Assembly: GCF_002366715.1 (NCBI RefSeq)
Contig: NZ_DFBS01000033.1
Coordinates: 1-64,000 of the forward strand
DNA length: 64,000 nucleotides
Reading direction: 5' to 3'
Source: Halomonas sp. UBA3074
Lineage (GTDB): Bacteria; Pseudomonadota; Gammaproteobacteria; Pseudomonadales; Halomonadaceae
Shown: positions 39,698 to 47,568 of the stretch, piece after piece
Numbering within the stretch: the stretch's first letter is position 1
How the letters are laid out: every line of letters starts with the position of its first letter
Position numbers and translations under genes: made by a program
The notes under the pieces: generated by a model
The model's input: only the letters and a program-made list of their open reading frames with translations
What the model was told of the DNA's origin: nothing
Database searches by the model: none

Positions 39698-40552
39698 TTA
39701 TTTTTTGTGGAAAAGCTTATATTTATATCTAGCATCAACCCACTCTAATTTACCTCCTTCACCGAAACACAAACTCTTTTCACCATCAAAGAAGACCACT
39801 TCTCTTTTTAAATTTATTTTATTCAAAAATATAGAAAGCCTGCATATCAAAACCCAAGGAAAGGAACTATATTTTAAACGCTTTTCCAACTTAACCAGCT
39901 CTTCGACCTTACCACTGACGCGCTCTATATTATTGTCAACATCTTTAAAAAAAGAGAACCAATCATCTTTCTTGTTCAAAAAGGAAATTGAATGAATAAA
40001 CTCTTTTCCCAATGCCCTGACCTCTCGATCTACAGCACTATCGAAAATAGCCCCCTCTCCTTTAGACTCTCCAAAGCTCTCCTTAGAAATCAGAATACTT
40101 CGCCACGCACTGTTTAGAAGGGTTTTCATCTCCTCGCCAAGTGAGAGGTAGTACTCGCTATAAAAATCAAAGCGCTTCCCATTTAATGCCTGAGCCCTGG
40201 AAACAATGTCTTCAACACCTTCACACTCATTCCATATTTTATCTATATAATGTTTTTTAGTAAGATACAGATTTTTCATCACTCCTTTATTTTTAAGAAC
40301 TTTAACATCGCCCTCGGTCATCATTTCTTCGTGAAAATCATAAGGAACACAAGAAAATAAGAGACTATCCATATAGAGTCCTCTAATATGCTTTGAAATT
40401 TTATGAGAACTTTCGGCCAAGGAGTTAACCGCCTCGACTCTCTCCTTGTCCAAGCTTTCTATCCTCCACTTATTTATTGCTTTAATAGCTGCCATTGCGG
40501 CTATGAAAGTTGCTAAAGAAGATATAAAGCTTGACAAATCATTTATAACCAT
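39698..40552 (-). CDS. AT-rich orphan protein with one N-terminal membrane helix
   Basis: The 284-aa protein was not recognised. A hydrophobic segment at about 8-25 is followed by a long, charged, mostly helical region rich in Lys and Glu with likely coiled-coil parts (about 30-60 and 195-225). Codon use is strikingly AT-rich compared with every neighbour, which points to transfer. It has no partner in an operon; the M15-like gene downstream shares its orientation and composition. Confidence 0.6.
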   Translation of the reverse strand: MVINDLSSFISSLATFIAAMAAIKAINKWRIESLDKERVEAVNSLAESSHKISKHIRGLYMDSLLFSCVPYDFHEEMMTEGDVKVLKNKGVMKNLYLTKKHYIDKIWNECEGVEDIVSRAQALNGKRFDFYSEYYLSLGEEMKTLLNSAWRSILISKESFGESKGEGAIFDSAVDREVRALGKEFIHSISFLNKKDDWFSFFKDVDNNIERVSGKVEELVKLEKRLKYSSFPWVLICRLSIFLNKINLKREVVFFDGEKSLCFGEGGKLEWVDARYKYKLFHKK

Positions 40553-40867
40553 ATTTAGCCACCAAGTAGTTGCTCATCAAGTTAGGTAAACAGTGAAGTC
40601 AAAACCGGGTCGTGAGCAGCCCCCTTAGTGATCCTAGCACCATCACAACGTAGCTTTCTGCTACTCATCTCGATAGCCTCGCAACCATTTCCATCCTAAA
40701 TTAAATGTACTTCAGCCTATCGGTTTTTCTCCGTTGATAACAAGAAAAAGGTCGCCCGAAGGCGACCTTTTTTCTCAATAGCACTTTTTTCAGTACTGCA
40801 TGGCTCGGATGATACGTCCTTTCTCGCTAAGGGGAAATCAATCAAGCTAGCTAGAAACCATATGGAT
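40553..40867. other. 315-bp gap with the trpS terminator
   Basis: Apart from the strong terminator at 40745-40773 nothing was recognised. The segment 40553-40740 may hold the promoter of the AT-rich gene. Confidence 0.5.
40745..40773. terminator. Bidirectional terminator after trpS
   Basis: A stem AAGGTCGCC with GGCGACCTT around a CGAA loop has T-runs on both strands. It ends trpS on the minus strand. Confidence 0.92.
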
Positions 40868-41890
40868 TTAGACGAACCGGCCAAGGCCAACCGCTGAGCG
40901 TAACCGATCCATCGTCACAGCCGCTTCTTCCCTGGCCCGCTCGGCACCTTTCTGCAAGACCGCTTCGATGTGGGCGGGGTCTTCCATCAAGGCGTTGTAG
41001 CGTTCACGTGGAGCGCTTAAATGTGCATTCAAGTATTCAAACACTTGGTCTTTCGCTACGCCCCAACCAATTCCGTTCGCATACTGTTCACGCAGGTTGG
41101 CAGTTTCATCCACGGTGGCAAAGGCTGAGTAAATTTGGAAAAGCGTGCAGGTGTCTGGATCTTTCGGCTCACCGGGTTCCAGCGAGTTGGTTTTAATCTT
41201 ACGCACCAGCTTTTGAAGTTTTTTCTCAGTGGAGAAAAGCGGGATCGTATTATCGTAGCTTTTGGACATCTTGCGCCCGTCCAAGCCGTTCAGCAGCTGT
41301 ATTTTATCGTCTACCACGGCCTCTGGCAGCGTAAAGTGCTGGCCTTTATACAGGTGGTTGAAGCGCCCGGCGATATCACGTGCCATTTCAATATGCTGGA
41401 TTTGGTCACGCCCCACCGGCACTTTATTGGCGTTGAACATCAAGATATCGGCCGCCATCAACACAGGGTAACCAAACAGCCCCATGGTGATGCCTTTATC
41501 TGGGTCTTGGTTCTCGGCCTCTTCATTCTCTGCTACCGCTGCTTTATAAGCGTGCGCGCGGTTCATTAAGCCTTTGGCGCATACGCAGGAGAGCATCCAG
41601 GTAAGCTCAGGGATTTCCAAAATATCCGACTGGCGATAAAAAATAGCATTGTCGGTATCCAGGCCCAGCGCTAGCCACGTGGCGGCAATCTCCAAGCGTG
41701 ATGCTTGAACCCGCTTCGGGTCGGGGCATTTGATCAAGGCATGGTAGTCAGCCAAAAAGTAAAACGACTGAACGTTGGGATCCTGGCTCGCCTCAATGGC
41801 GGGCTTGATCGCCCCAACATAGTTGCCTAAATGGGGCGTGCCGGTGGTGGTGATGCCGGTGAGAACGCGGGTTTTGTTAGACGCTTGCAT
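40868..41890 (-). CDS. trpS: Tryptophanyl-tRNA synthetase
   Basis: This class I synthetase of 340 aa charges tRNA-Trp. The HIGH-type motif is TPHLGN (about 18-23) and the KMSKS motif is at 207-211. The length is typical. The ATG at 41890 has AAGGAT about 11 bp upstream. It is 71 bp downstream of the pilin operon and probably has its own promoter in that gap. Confidence 0.97.
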   Translation of the reverse strand: MQASNKTRVLTGITTTGTPHLGNYVGAIKPAIEASQDPNVQSFYFLADYHALIKCPDPKRVQASRLEIAATWLALGLDTDNAIFYRQSDILEIPELTWMLSCVCAKGLMNRAHAYKAAVAENEEAENQDPDKGITMGLFGYPVLMAADILMFNANKVPVGRDQIQHIEMARDIAGRFNHLYKGQHFTLPEAVVDDKIQLLNGLDGRKMSKSYDNTIPLFSTEKKLQKLVRKIKTNSLEPGEPKDPDTCTLFQIYSAFATVDETANLREQYANGIGWGVAKDQVFEYLNAHLSAPRERYNALMEDPAHIEAVLQKGAERAREEAAVTMDRLRSAVGLGRFV

Positions 41891-41961
41891 ATGGTATGCA
41901 GATCCTTCAGGGTGTAAAAAGAGCTAACATACCATAGGTGCAAATCGACATATATTCTCGA

Positions 41962-43488
41962 TCATCGCCATTGCCAATTAAAACCATTACCGCCTTCATT
42001 GGCTGTCTCAGTTTCTATGGCCTGGCTATCTGCCACTACGTTTGCTTCGTTATAAATTATTTGGCTTTCGTTAAGCGCGTTAATCTCCTGTGCCCAAATG
42101 CTGCCTGTAACACGGCTCGAATTGACTGACACTCTCCCGCCGGGCGCATAGATATTACCTACCACGTGACTGCCACTGTTGACGGCGACTGCATCGCCCG
42201 CCCCTGAGTAACTAGAGTTGATCGTTAAAGGTGTCTGGCCATTTCTACTTACTGAACCTTCTCCCATTTGCAAATTGGGGTTTAAAATAGTTTTACCTTT
42301 CACAAAAATCTCAAGCTGAGCATTATCTTCAATAACCAGCTCATTCCCCCGTTCTTCAATAATAAAGTCACCTTCTACTACCATGCGCAACCGCGCTAGC
42401 CTGTTCTGGTTACTAGCAACAATAAACGTTGAATTACCTCTTACAAAAAAATCATCAACTACAATAGTATTATTAATAACAGATGAATACTTAACCCACT
42501 CATCTCGATCAAATCCAATAAAAAACTCTAGAAATTCTGAAAAAATGCAACCAAGCCCCAAAAAACCACAGTCAATATAGAATAACCCTTCAGGCGTTAA
42601 TGCCCACTGCCGTCTTTGACCGCCCATCACTACATTGCGAACGCTACTGTTATAACCTAAAGAAATACCTCTTATCTCATTATTTAAGCTAGCCAAATCT
42701 AAAAACATATCGCACTGCTGCAATCTTCCTGTTGTTATCACTTCATCACCAGCGACAAAAGACGCCGCACTATTGCAATCCATACCATTAACATAGCAAA
42801 TAGCACTTTGAGCATATGCACTACCAATAATTCTTGAAGAGCCCGCCAAGAAAATATCTCTTTGGGAGCGAACATTCCCATAAGCTTGAGAATTGACATC
42901 TAATGTAATGCTGCTTCCTTGCTCACTCCCTAAGCTATAAAGAAGGTTATATTTTTGTGATTCAGCGGGAATTAAGTTTGATTGACTACTCGAACAAGCT
43001 CCATTACTGGAGTGGCAACTAGCTGCCAATGAACGACCGGTAATGCGCATACGCTGGCAAGCTATAAAAGGTGCGCGATAATTTTCAGCCGCTCCGCTCG
43101 CGTTAAACACAAGCACCGAGGGGGCTTTCGCCCTTCCCTCAGAGCCCCATGCTTTAATAGTGATTTGGTTATCTTGACGCGTCACTTCGATTTCAACAGA
43201 AAGCTCCTCCATCAACGCATTGAGCTGCTCATCATCCACCGTTACTGGCGTATTATTTTCGCTTTCCATCACCTGATTAATGATGCTAGTTAAAATATCA
43301 CTATTCTCATCTCTAACAATGTCAGATAAAAAAGACTCACCGGCCATTTGTGATTGAACAGACGCACGATAGTTGCCTGCCAAGCGCTCATCAATCAATG
43401 CACTTTGCATTCCTGACATGCCAAGCATTAGCGCACCAGACAGCAGTGCCATCACAATCACTAATGCAGCGCCTTGCTGCTGTTTCAT
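41962..43488 (-). CDS. PilX-type minor pilin with large C-terminal domain (DUF7305-like)
   Basis: The 508-aa protein starts with a PilX-type N-terminal segment, MKQQQGAALVIVMALLSGAL, and continues into a large domain with repeated beta-strand turns near the C-terminus (NIYAPGGRVSVNSSRVTGSIWA), like the bactofilin-style DUF7305 region. It is far longer than classical PilX (about 200 aa). It probably sits in the tip complex of the type IV pilus. It overlaps pilW by 4 bp. No pilY1 gene follows; trpS does. The central part is AT-rich. Confidence 0.8.
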   Translation of the reverse strand: MKQQQGAALVIVMALLSGALMLGMSGMQSALIDERLAGNYRASVQSQMAGESFLSDIVRDENSDILTSIINQVMESENNTPVTVDDEQLNALMEELSVEIEVTRQDNQITIKAWGSEGRAKAPSVLVFNASGAAENYRAPFIACQRMRITGRSLAASCHSSNGACSSSQSNLIPAESQKYNLLYSLGSEQGSSITLDVNSQAYGNVRSQRDIFLAGSSRIIGSAYAQSAICYVNGMDCNSAASFVAGDEVITTGRLQQCDMFLDLASLNNEIRGISLGYNSSVRNVVMGGQRRQWALTPEGLFYIDCGFLGLGCIFSEFLEFFIGFDRDEWVKYSSVINNTIVVDDFFVRGNSTFIVASNQNRLARLRMVVEGDFIIEERGNELVIEDNAQLEIFVKGKTILNPNLQMGEGSVSRNGQTPLTINSSYSGAGDAVAVNSGSHVVGNIYAPGGRVSVNSSRVTGSIWAQEINALNESQIIYNEANVVADSQAIETETANEGGNGFNWQWR

Positions 43489-43970
43489 GGCGTGGCCCCT
43501 TGTGCAGTGATCACTTTGTTTCGCTCGGTGACGATAAAGACGATTTCATCGCAGCTAGCGTTGGCATTAACTCGGCAGTCGCCCACCGGTAGGGTGACTG
43601 TATGCGATACACCATCGCTATTCGCTTCTGAAAGCGCGGGACAGTCCGCTTCGTCGTCGACCCGAGCTAGGTCTACAACAGGCTGGTTCTCTATCTGGTT
43701 TTGCAGAACGCAGTAGTGCTGCGTGGCGTTACCGGAATTTCGTTGATCTCCCGTAATGGCATAGTCCTCGAATTTTCCCTGGCGCCCTTTTTCAGTCAGG
43801 GCACTGACAGCAAAGACTAAGGCCTCTTGCTTACGGCTGACTTTGTCAACGTTTTGGAAGGTTTGAAAAGTGGTCAAGAACAGCTGACCGGCCCCCAATA
43901 TAATGACGGTGCCAATCGCCATCGCGACCATCAACTCGACTAAGGTGAAGCCACGCTGCGAATGCTTCAT
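43485..43970 (-). CDS. pilW: PilW-like minor pilin
   Basis: This type IV prepilin has 161 aa, with the cleavage and helix motif QRG/FTLVELMVAMAIGTVII. The mature protein would be a membrane-inserted initiator subunit of the pilus. It is shorter than many PilW proteins (about 270 aa or more) and has four Cys in its C-terminal half (CVL, DCPA, DCRV and SCDE). It overlaps its neighbours on both sides by 4 bp. Confidence 0.82.
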   Translation of the reverse strand: MKHSQRGFTLVELMVAMAIGTVIILGAGQLFLTTFQTFQNVDKVSRKQEALVFAVSALTEKGRQGKFEDYAITGDQRNSGNATQHYCVLQNQIENQPVVDLARVDDEADCPALSEANSDGVSHTVTLPVGDCRVNANASCDEIVFIVTERNKVITAQGATP

Positions 43971-44401
43971 GGCGATTGCTCAACAAGTGGAAGGCGGAAG
44001 GTATAGTCAAGCAGATCGCTTTCATCCTCGCTGAGCATGACGGTGACCGTGAACTGGCACTTGTCACCGCTACTACTCAGCTCAATCGCGCTCTGTGCTT
44101 CAATAGCATTGCGCAGAGGCGTGGCATCACCGCCACCTTGAAACCAGTGTTCCCGCCATTCAGCCTGCACAGCTGAGGTGTTGATATTTTCACAGGTTTG
44201 GCCTGTTTCGAGTGCGCCGAGCGTTGCCCATAGCCGCTCCTGAGCATCCACGGCTGCCACGCTGGCGACCGAGCGCTGGTAACCCGCATTCGCACTTTGC
44301 AGCGCTTTCAGTTGCATGGCCGCTACGCCAATAAGGCCGATGGAGAGCACTACCAGCGCGATCATTGCTTCAATCAAGCTAAAGCCACGCTGGAGCATCA
44401 T
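43967..44401 (-). CDS. pilV: PilV-like minor pilin
   Basis: This prepilin has 144 aa, with the motif QRG/FSLIEAMIALVVLSIGLIGVAAMQ, the Ile/Val-rich helix typical of PilV. The ATG at 44401 overlaps the fimT stop (ATGA), which supports it over the much longer open frame upstream. Two Cys (QTCENI and DKCQF) may pair. It is part of a tightly packed minor pilin operon. Confidence 0.85.
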   Translation of the reverse strand: MMLQRGFSLIEAMIALVVLSIGLIGVAAMQLKALQSANAGYQRSVASVAAVDAQERLWATLGALETGQTCENINTSAVQAEWREHWFQGGGDATPLRNAIEAQSAIELSSSGDKCQFTVTVMLSEDESDLLDYTFRLPLVEQSP

Positions 44402-44928
44402 TGCGCTGCCTCCTGCCTGCGAATACTGCCGGTGATATTGACGGCAAGCGTAACAGGCGCGATGGAATCGCGTTGCGGCGTTAGCGTAATCTGACAAGGA
44501 GCAGAAGAAGCCGCACGACAATCCCCAATATCGGCATCGCCTAGACTTTGAAAGGTAAGCGAGAACGATTGATCACGTGTCGTTATATTGGCCGCCTGCC
44601 CCACTCGCATTGTCTCGCCATCTTCATCCCGCTCCACCCGGTAGCACCACTGTTGCTGATCACTTCCCTCGTCTACCCCTTCAGCGGCGCTGCATTCATC
44701 CGGTGGCAAAAACGTTACCAGCACCGGCTGACGCTGTTTTATCGCTTCGCTGCGGGCAAAGCTGAGTACAGAGATCAGCTCGTTGACATCGCCCGCTAGT
44801 TGCTGGCGGGCAAGAAAACCGGCAAATGCAGGCACTGCGATGATGGCAATAATCGCCGCAATCATTAATGTGATGAGCAGCTCAATTAGAGTAAACCCGC
44901 GCTGCTGTTTTTGATTACCAGCAGTCAT
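44398..44928 (-). CDS. fimT: FimT/GspH-type minor pilin
   Basis: This prepilin of 176 aa has the cleavage motif QRG/FTLIELLITLMIAAIIAIIAVPAF and a GspH-like body with the FARSEAIKR-type segment SFARSEAIKQRQPV. The ATG at 44928 lies inside the end of the upstream pilin gene and follows AAGG at 8 bp; an earlier GTG at 44943 is less likely. Four Cys are spread through the domain. Confidence 0.85.
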   Translation of the reverse strand: MTAGNQKQQRGFTLIELLITLMIAAIIAIIAVPAFAGFLARQQLAGDVNELISVLSFARSEAIKQRQPVLVTFLPPDECSAAEGVDEGSDQQQWCYRVERDEDGETMRVGQAANITTRDQSFSLTFQSLGDADIGDCRAASSAPCQITLTPQRDSIAPVTLAVNITGSIRRQEAAQ

Positions 44929-45340
44929 TGGGCAGCCTTTCACCGCTCGAACTTAGGGTAATATCATCTGGGCACCCATCACTCTGATCTGTTGTTGCCG
45001 TTAGCAAATAGCCATTACCGTCAATACTCTTCTCAATCTGATAGTTGTTTTCTGGAGAGGAGGAACTGATGGTGCAATCGCTATAGGCGTAAGTTCGCGT
45101 ATAACAGCGCTCAAGCTCAGAAGCGGCCTGCATCAGGCCTGCGTGGGCATCTGTGCGCACTGATTTTTGCACGTAGCGGGTATAGCTGGGGTAGGCAATA
45201 GAGGCGACGATGCCGATGATCACCAGTACGATCATTAACTCAATGAGGGTAAAGCCGCGCTGGCCGTTATGAGAAAAACGGCCAGAGGAAGGATGAGTAA
45301 CGTAAGGCACGCGGCTTTGCTCCTGTATTAGTTGGCTCAT
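44915..45340 (-). CDS. pilE: PilE-like type IV pilin
   Basis: This prepilin of 141 aa has an unusually long leader of about 28 residues before QRG/FTLIELMIVLVIIGIVASIAYPSY. The body carries two Cys pairs. The PilE-type sequence YTRYVQKSVRTDAHAGLMQAASELERCYT fits the minor pilin of this cluster. It is first in the five-gene pilin operon, 51 bp after ispH, as in Pseudomonas-type gene order. Confidence 0.85.
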   Translation of the reverse strand: MSQLIQEQSRVPYVTHPSSGRFSHNGQRGFTLIELMIVLVIIGIVASIAYPSYTRYVQKSVRTDAHAGLMQAASELERCYTRTYAYSDCTISSSSPENNYQIEKSIDGNGYLLTATTDQSDGCPDDITLSSSGERLPNDCW

Positions 45341-45391
45341 ACCGATTCAGTATGTCGCAAACTAATACGCTTTGCATCACGAAGCCTAAGA

Positions 45392-46378
45392 TCAGCTGCT
45401 GGCAATCACCTTCTCACGCAACTCTTTGGGCATCGAGAAGGTAATGGTTTCTTCACGGCCCTGTAACTCTTCGGGTACGGCAGCGCCCATGGTTTGGAGC
45501 TTGGTAATCACGCCTTTGACCAGTACTTCCGGGGCACTGGCACCTGCCGTCACGCCGATACGGCCCACATTTTCAAGCCACTGGGGATCAATCTGCTCGG
45601 CATTGTCGATTAGATAAGCAGGCGTGCCCATCCGCTCAGAGAGCTCCCGCAAGCGATTCGAATTTGAACTATTGGGGCTACCCACCACCAGCAGTAAATC
45701 GCTCTGGGAGGCTAGCTCACGCACGGCATCCTGGCGGTTTTGCGTGGCGTAACAGATATCGTCGTTGCGTGGCCCCTGAATATCGGAAAACTTCTCGCGC
45801 AACGCATCGATCACCTTGGCGGTATCATCCATGGAGAGCGTCGTTTGCGTGACGAACGCCAGCTTGGAAGGGTCTCGCACCTCGAGTTTCGCGACGTCTT
45901 TTTCGTCCTCGACCAAGTAAATGCGGCCGCCGTGGGAGGTGTCGTAACGCCCCATGGTGCCTTCCACTTCAGGGTGACCCTCATGGCCAATCAAAATGCA
46001 CTCCTGGCCGCGCTTGGCGTAGCGCAATACTTCCAAATGCACTTTGGTGACCAATGGGCAGGTGGCATCGAACACTTTCAAGCCACGTCGCTCGGCATCG
46101 GCTTGCACCGCACGGGAAACACCGTGGGCAGAAAAGATGACGATGACATCATCGGGGACTTCATCCAGCTCTTCGACAAACACAGCGCCGCGGGCGCGCA
46201 ACGTTTCAACCACAAAGCGGTTATGAACCACCTCATGACGAACATAGATGGGAGGACCAAACACATCGAGCGCGCGGTTAACGATATCGATCGCGCGGTC
46301 CACGCCGGCACAAAAGCCACGTGGATTCGCCAATTTAATTTCGATGGGTTGTGCCTGCTGCGTACTGGGTAAGCTCAT
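45392..46378 (-). CDS. ispH: 4-hydroxy-3-methylbut-2-enyl diphosphate reductase
   Basis: This is the last enzyme of the MEP isoprenoid pathway and makes IPP and DMAPP with a 4Fe-4S centre. The 328-aa protein has the three cluster cysteines in PRGFCAGVDRA, FDATCPLVTKVH and NDDICYATQNRQ, and the acid-base Glu in the GHEGHPEVEGT segment. The ATG at 46378 follows AAGGCG; an in-frame TTG at 46420 is rejected. It is the final core gene of the ribF-ileS-lspA-fkpB-ispH run. Confidence 0.96.
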   Translation of the reverse strand: MSLPSTQQAQPIEIKLANPRGFCAGVDRAIDIVNRALDVFGPPIYVRHEVVHNRFVVETLRARGAVFVEELDEVPDDVIVIFSAHGVSRAVQADAERRGLKVFDATCPLVTKVHLEVLRYAKRGQECILIGHEGHPEVEGTMGRYDTSHGGRIYLVEDEKDVAKLEVRDPSKLAFVTQTTLSMDDTAKVIDALREKFSDIQGPRNDDICYATQNRQDAVRELASQSDLLLVVGSPNSSNSNRLRELSERMGTPAYLIDNAEQIDPQWLENVGRIGVTAGASAPEVLVKGVITKLQTMGAAVPEELQGREETITFSMPKELREKVIASS

Positions 46379-46472
46379 AGTAACGCCTTGATGCGCGCGG
46401 CATCTGCTTAGTAAATTCAATAGCCAGTGTAGGCTTTGTGTGAAACGTCAGCGAGCGATGACCCGGCCAGGG

Positions 46473-46919
46473 TTAGTGGGTAGTCACCGGTTTAACGTCC
46501 AACACTTCTACCTCAAAGGTCAGAGTGCGACCCGCTAACGGGTGATTGAAATCTACCTCGATGCGATCACCGTCAATGGTTTTGACCACGCCTGGCAATT
46601 CCGTTCCCGCTTTATCGGCAAACGACATCACCATGCCAATTTCTGGGGCTTCATCGCCAAAATCGGCCCGCTTCAACGTTTGAATATTCTGCGGGTTATG
46701 CTGGCCGAAAGCATGTTCAGGGGTTATCTGAAACGTGCCCTCTTGGCCCGCGGCCAGGCCTTTAATAGGATGTTCAAAGCCGGGCGGCAGATTGCCGTCG
46801 CCAAACTCAAAAGTGGCCGGGGTCTTGTCTTTAGTGGAATCGACCAAGGTGCCATCTTCCAACTTTAAGGTGAAGTGCAGCGTCACTTCCATGCCATCGT
46901 CAATACGGTAGTCGCTCAT
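46473..46919 (-). CDS. fkpB: FKBP-type peptidyl-prolyl isomerase (SlpA/FkpB)
   Basis: This cytoplasmic prolyl isomerase and chaperone has 148 aa, with an FKBP core interrupted by an insert-in-flap domain, shown by GFEHPIKGLAAGQEGTFQITPEHAFG. The ATG at 46919 is preferred because AAGG lies 6 bp upstream; an ATG two codons earlier is too close. It sits between lspA and ispH as in E. coli. Confidence 0.93.
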   Translation of the reverse strand: MSDYRIDDGMEVTLHFTLKLEDGTLVDSTKDKTPATFEFGDGNLPPGFEHPIKGLAAGQEGTFQITPEHAFGQHNPQNIQTLKRADFGDEAPEIGMVMSFADKAGTELPGVVKTIDGDRIEVDFNHPLAGRTLTFEVEVLDVKPVTTH

Positions 46920-47007
46920 TACCATCCTTACCTGTCGATAAATGACTTTAAGTAAATCTTTTCGCGTTAGGGCAGAGCGCTATTCACAGGCCTTCATGTC
47001 TAGACCG

Positions 47008-47568
47008 TTATGAAACGTTTCCGTGCGCTTTTTTGCGCCGCCGCTCACCCATGATCGATTCCCAGATTAAAGCGACTGCCCCCAGGGTAATCGCAATATC
47101 CGCCACGTTAAACGCCGGGTAGTACCACCCAGCGGCGTGAAAGGAGAGGAAATCGACCACATAGCCGTGCACCAAGCGGTCATAGAGATTGCCGAGCGCT
47201 CCGCCAATAATCAACGGCAGCGCAATCGCCAGCAGTTTTTCATCGTGCTTGATGCGTGTGAGCCACACCGTTAAGCCTATACTCGCCCCCACCGCGATAA
47301 TGGCGAAGAACCAGCGCTGCCAGCCTGGGTGCGTGGCTAGGAAGCTGAAGGCTGCGCCTGTGTTGTGAAGCAGGGTTAAGTTAAAGAACGGCAACACTTC
47401 GACCGGCTGAGCATAGCCTAGCTGGCTGCTGGCCACGTACTTCGTTGCCAAATCCAACATAATCACCGCGACCGCTAGCCATAGCCAGCGCAGCGGTCGC
47501 TGCATCGTCGGCCGTGCGCTGGCATCGCTAGACGTATTCGTCTCAGGCGTATTTCCTTCTTTAAGCAT
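47008..47568 (-). CDS. lspA: Lipoprotein signal peptidase
   Basis: This inner-membrane aspartyl peptidase cleaves prolipoproteins. It has 186 aa and four membrane helices. The catalytic aspartates lie in GNLYDRLVHGYVVDFL and FNVADIAI. The ATG at 47568 overlaps the end of ileS by 8 bp and is preferred over a longer reading. An extra hydrophilic leader of about 20 residues precedes the first helix. Confidence 0.95.
   Translation of the reverse strand: MLKEGNTPETNTSSDASARPTMQRPLRWLWLAVAVIMLDLATKYVASSQLGYAQPVEVLPFFNLTLLHNTGAAFSFLATHPGWQRWFFAIIAVGASIGLTVWLTRIKHDEKLLAIALPLIIGGALGNLYDRLVHGYVVDFLSFHAAGWYYPAFNVADIAITLGAVALIWESIMGERRRKKAHGNVS

Noticed and set aside
40553..40740. tRNA or small RNA gene before the AT-rich orphan gene
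   Set aside because: No cloverleaf pairing or tRNA-like TTCGAATC arm could be found.
43967..44521. Longer PilV start at 44521
   Set aside because: The extra 40 residues overlap fimT and do not look like a prepilin leader; the ATG at 44401 overlaps the fimT stop in the usual ATGA form.
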